DNA from: Hofstenia miamia
Lineage: Eukaryota > Xenacoelomorpha > Acoela
Direction: 5' to 3'
Length of the DNA stretch: 64,000 bases
NCBI GenBank assembly: GCA_004352715.1
Contig: SCFE01000092.1
Coordinates: forward strand, 912,969 to 976,968
In this document: positions 57,491-64,000 of the stretch, piece by piece
How the letters are laid out: each line of letters starts with the position of its first letter
How positions within the stretch are numbered: the first letter of the stretch is position 1
The notes under the pieces: model-generated
What the model saw: only the letters and a program-made list of their open reading frames with translations
Databases searched by the model: none
What the model was told of the DNA's origin: nothing
Position numbers and translations under genes: made by a program

Positions 57491-59114
57491 CTTGGAAAAT
57501 TATTTTGGAAAAATATTGTAAACATGACTATTCAGTAACCAAAAACAATATACAAGGACATCTTCATATTACTACAATGAGTTAATATTCAAAAATCAGC
57601 CATCTTGATATACATGTATTTGGAAATTTTGTTGAAATAAAACTAGGGTTCTAAAAACTCAACATCTACCCGCCTTTTATATGATCAAATGTTTATTCCC
57701 TTGATGTAATAAATGTCACAATTTGAATACAAATCAACCATAGCGTAAAAATTACAATGCATTAGGCATTCGGTTAAAAATCGTAAATTGTTTCTCCTAG
57801 CGTGTAGCTCAATTTCGAAATAATTATTTTAAATAAAAATATAGAGGGTCATGCAAACGCAACAATGAAGTTATGTACAATATGTCTAGCCGTTCTATAT
57901 GTTGGTACTATTGAATTTAGAGATGAGTGCTTTATAGTAAATAAACAGAAAATATTTTTTCTGTAACGTTTCAGTGAGCAATTCAGATAGTGAGTCATAT
58001 CACTTGTATTTCAATTAAAACTACTTTAAGTGTACACGACACCTCGCGATATAACTGACTTATAGACTTGCAATTGTATTGAAGCAAGTGTGCATTGTTC
58101 ACTTGGGAATAAAAGACAAGCGATTCAATAGATTTTTATTAATAACCGCCTCGTTGGAGTTCATTAATTATACATCAATGAAGTTTAAATGTATTACCTT
58201 TCTAGAAGCGCGTACCAAACTCAATTTTTTTACTCTTTTAGGACCAATCACTTCGATAAAAATTCATAAAATATATTAATTTGAATACGCAGTAGAACCC
58301 GCNCTTGGAAAATTATTTTGGAAAAATATTGTAAACATGACTATTCAGTAACCAAAAACAATATACAAGGACATCTTCATATTACTACAATGAGTTAATA
58401 TTCAAAAATCAGCCATCTTGATATACATGTATTTGGAAATTTTGTTGAAATAAAACTAGGGTTCTAAAAACTCAACATCTACCCGCCTTTTATATGATCA
58501 AATGTTTATTCCCTTGATGTAATAAATGTCACAATTTGAATACAAATCAACCATAGCGTAAAAATTACAATGCATTAGGCATTCGGTTAAAAATCGTAAA
58601 TTGTTTCTCCTAGCGTGTAGCTCAATTTCGAAATAATTATTTTAAATAAAAATATAGAGGGTCATGCAAACGCAACAATGAAGTTATGTACAATATGTCT
58701 AGCCGTTCTATATGTTGGTACTATTGAATTTAGAGATGAGTGCTTTATAGTAAATAAACAGAAAATATTTTTTCTGTAACGTTTCAGTGAGCAATTCAGA
58801 TAGTGAGTCATATCACTTGTATTTCAATTAAAACTACTTTAAGTGTACACGACACCTCGCGATATAACTGACTTATAGACTTGCAATTGTATTGAAGCAA
58901 GTGTGCATTGTTCACTTGGGAATAAAAGACAAGCGATTCAATAGATTTTTATTAATAACCGCCTCGTTGGAGTTCATTAATTATACATCAATGAAGTTTA
59001 AATGTATTACCTTTCTAGAAGCGCGTACCAAACTCAATGTTTTACTCTTTTAGGACCAATCACTTCGATAAAAATTCATAAAATATATTAATTTGAATAC
59101 GCAGTAGAACCCGC
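57491..59114. other. ~812-bp assembly overlap around a single N
   Basis: Bases 57491-58302 and 58304-59114 are near-identical and separated by one N at 58303. They differ by one substitution and one deleted T in a T-run (near 58225 versus 59039), which fits a homopolymer error or allelic difference. Best read as unmerged contig ends, possibly two haplotypes. Confidence 0.85.
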
Positions 59115-59203
59115 CGCACTGGGAGACATGAAACAATTGATTGAATTAGGAAGAAAATGCGGATTGAAATCATTCTTAGATGGTTTAAAATGAAACCGGT
59201 GCC

Positions 59204-59522
59204 TAAGGCTGTGCTATTCGGCCAACTTTAATTTCGATTCGATTCGATTTTTGCTGAATCGCACAGCGTTAGCTTGACTTTGGTGATCTGGTACGCGGAG
59301 CTATGGTCTTAAATACTATATAAATATTCATTATAGTATTTATATTGTATCAATGTAATTTTTTCAAAGGGGGACATGTTAAAAAACGAGCCTGTTATAA
59401 TTCCGATGACTGGTTGTTAAAAAATCAATAAGGTTCGATTCGCCTATTTTTATTCAATTCCATTCTATTTTCCTTTATTTCGATTCGGTTCAATTCGATT
59501 TTTGCTGAATCGCAAAGCCTTA
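59204..59522. mobile_element. Short hAT-like MITE (319 bp)
   Basis: The left end TAAGGCTGTGCTATTCGGC and the right end, inverted, TAAGGCTTTGCGATTCAGC, form a terminal repeat. Repeated GATTCGATTCG and TTTTTGCTGAATCGCA words lie next to both ends. Flanks CCGGTGCC and TCGGAGCC match at 6 of 8 positions, a decayed 8-bp duplication. No coding capacity. Confidence 0.7.
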
Positions 59523-60317
59523 TCGGAGCCATAAACAATACCCAGATTTTTTAAATACAATGTACATTGCACATCATGGATACTTCACATTATTAGCATG
59601 GAAAAATTCTCCAATTGAAACAGAGGTAAAATAATTGCAAAAAAAATTCGCATTTCAAAATTTACAGCGAATCTACGAAAAAAACACCACTACATTTTGG
59701 TTAGTGGTCATATTTACTGTCCAAGTTTAGATGAAACAGAAATGAATTCTAAACAGTCACTAATTACTTTTCCTTTCAGGAATTTCATGAGAAGGGGCAG
59801 TAATTTTTCATCCTCGATAAACACATGCAATGTATCTTACACTAAGAAAAAACGGTGATTAGTACTTAAATCCAATCACAAAATTGTGAAGCGACTACAT
59901 AGATGGTAAAATAACAAAAAACTAATTCAACTAAATTTGTCATTATAATGCTCCTATTACTAAAAGACTTTTATATTTTAAATGTTTTTATTAGGATAGA
60001 AAGGTCTCGATGAAATTTTGTTTTCAATGATTACTGTTGCACATGTACATATCAATATATCACAGATTCAAGAAAGAAGGAAAATTATGGTCGAGCGTGG
60101 GCGTGAAATTGACAGTGCGTTAAAACAGCATCATGGAACTACTGTTAAAAATACAAGATGAACAGTGATAAATAAATTGAAATGCGCTAAAATAACGTTT
60201 AGTCGACAGTTGTTATTGTAAAGATCGTAAACTGTTAGAATAAATGTTTTCTAAGTGCGATTCTCACATCTGAGCCAAATGATGAATCATTATGACACAT
60301 GACAATATGCAACCTAC

Positions 60318-60374
60318 CTTCAAGTCTCGATGAATGATCTTCTTATCATGACAATACTGCACTGCTGACACGAT
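60318..60374 (-). CDS. par-1: PAR-1/MARK kinase, catalytic loop exon
   Basis: Acceptor TGTTTAG|ATC, donor TTGAAG|GTAGGT; 57 bp, phase 0. It encodes IVSAVQYCHDKKIIHRDLK. HRDLK carries the catalytic Asp; the N of HRDLKxxN follows in the next exon. Same small exon unit as in other animal MARK genes. Confidence 0.96.

Positions 60375-64000
<3,626 letters not shown>

Overview
The window is eukaryotic nuclear DNA, very probably from an invertebrate animal. It is strongly AT-rich and has GT-AG introns of hundreds to thousands of bases. Two metazoan-type multi-exon genes can be assembled from it exon by exon, and it is full of decayed metazoan transposons (Tc1/mariner, hAT, CR1/Jockey-like and R2-like non-LTR elements). 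I cannot name the phylum from sequence alone. There are no bacterial operons, CRISPR arrays or ribosome binding sites.

Two host genes are supported. (1) A plus-strand gene at about 1.1-7.1 kb, in eight recognisable exons, encodes a protein with an N-terminal CCCH zinc finger, a middle region with Cys pairs and a C-terminal CHY-type zinc finger. All splice phases agree, but exon 2 carries one in-frame TAA, and the last exon(s) are not found. (2) A minus-strand gene covers 62.76 kb down to 23.18 kb and is a clear PAR-1/MARK polarity kinase. Sixteen exons give the kinase domain from the hinge region onward, a UBA domain, a Ser/Thr/Pro-rich spacer and the complete C-terminal KA1 domain with its stop codon. 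The first exons (glycine-rich loop, VAIK lysine) lie beyond the right edge.

Region by region: 1-0.8 kb, the 3' end of a hAT transposon; 1.1-7.1 kb, the CCCH/CHY gene, with a truncated hAT-like element and a Tc1 relic in its introns; 7.3-9.0 kb, a 5'-truncated R2-like retrotransposon end and a small MITE; 10.2-10.7 kb, a mariner-like relic; 11.9-14.9 kb, a CR1/Jockey-like reverse transcriptase interrupted at TA sites by two separate Tc1-family elements; 17.0-17.9 kb, a second CR1/Jockey-like 3' end; 18.9-21.7 kb, a decayed retroelement with reverse transcriptase, Cys/His motif and nuclease-like tail; 23.2-62.8 kb, the PAR-1/MARK gene. Its introns hold an almost intact Tc1 element (36.3-37.7 kb), a transposase-like relic (46-47.8 kb), a fold-back MITE (48.5-48.9 kb), two hAT elements with exact 8-bp target duplications (53.3-54.8 and 55.4-57.2 kb) and a hAT-like MITE (59.2-59.5 kb).

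The assembly is imperfect. Five N gaps are flanked by identical or near-identical direct repeats (104, 212, 110, 1164 and about 812 bp), which look like unmerged contig overlaps rather than biological duplications. A 1000-N scaffold gap lies in a PAR-1/MARK intron. I see no gene cluster or defence system. The most interesting items are the CCCH/CHY gene with its in-frame stop, a phase-neutral 33-nt microexon in PAR-1/MARK, the nested transposon stack whose empty sites restore a reading frame, and one transposon family inserted in introns of both host genes.
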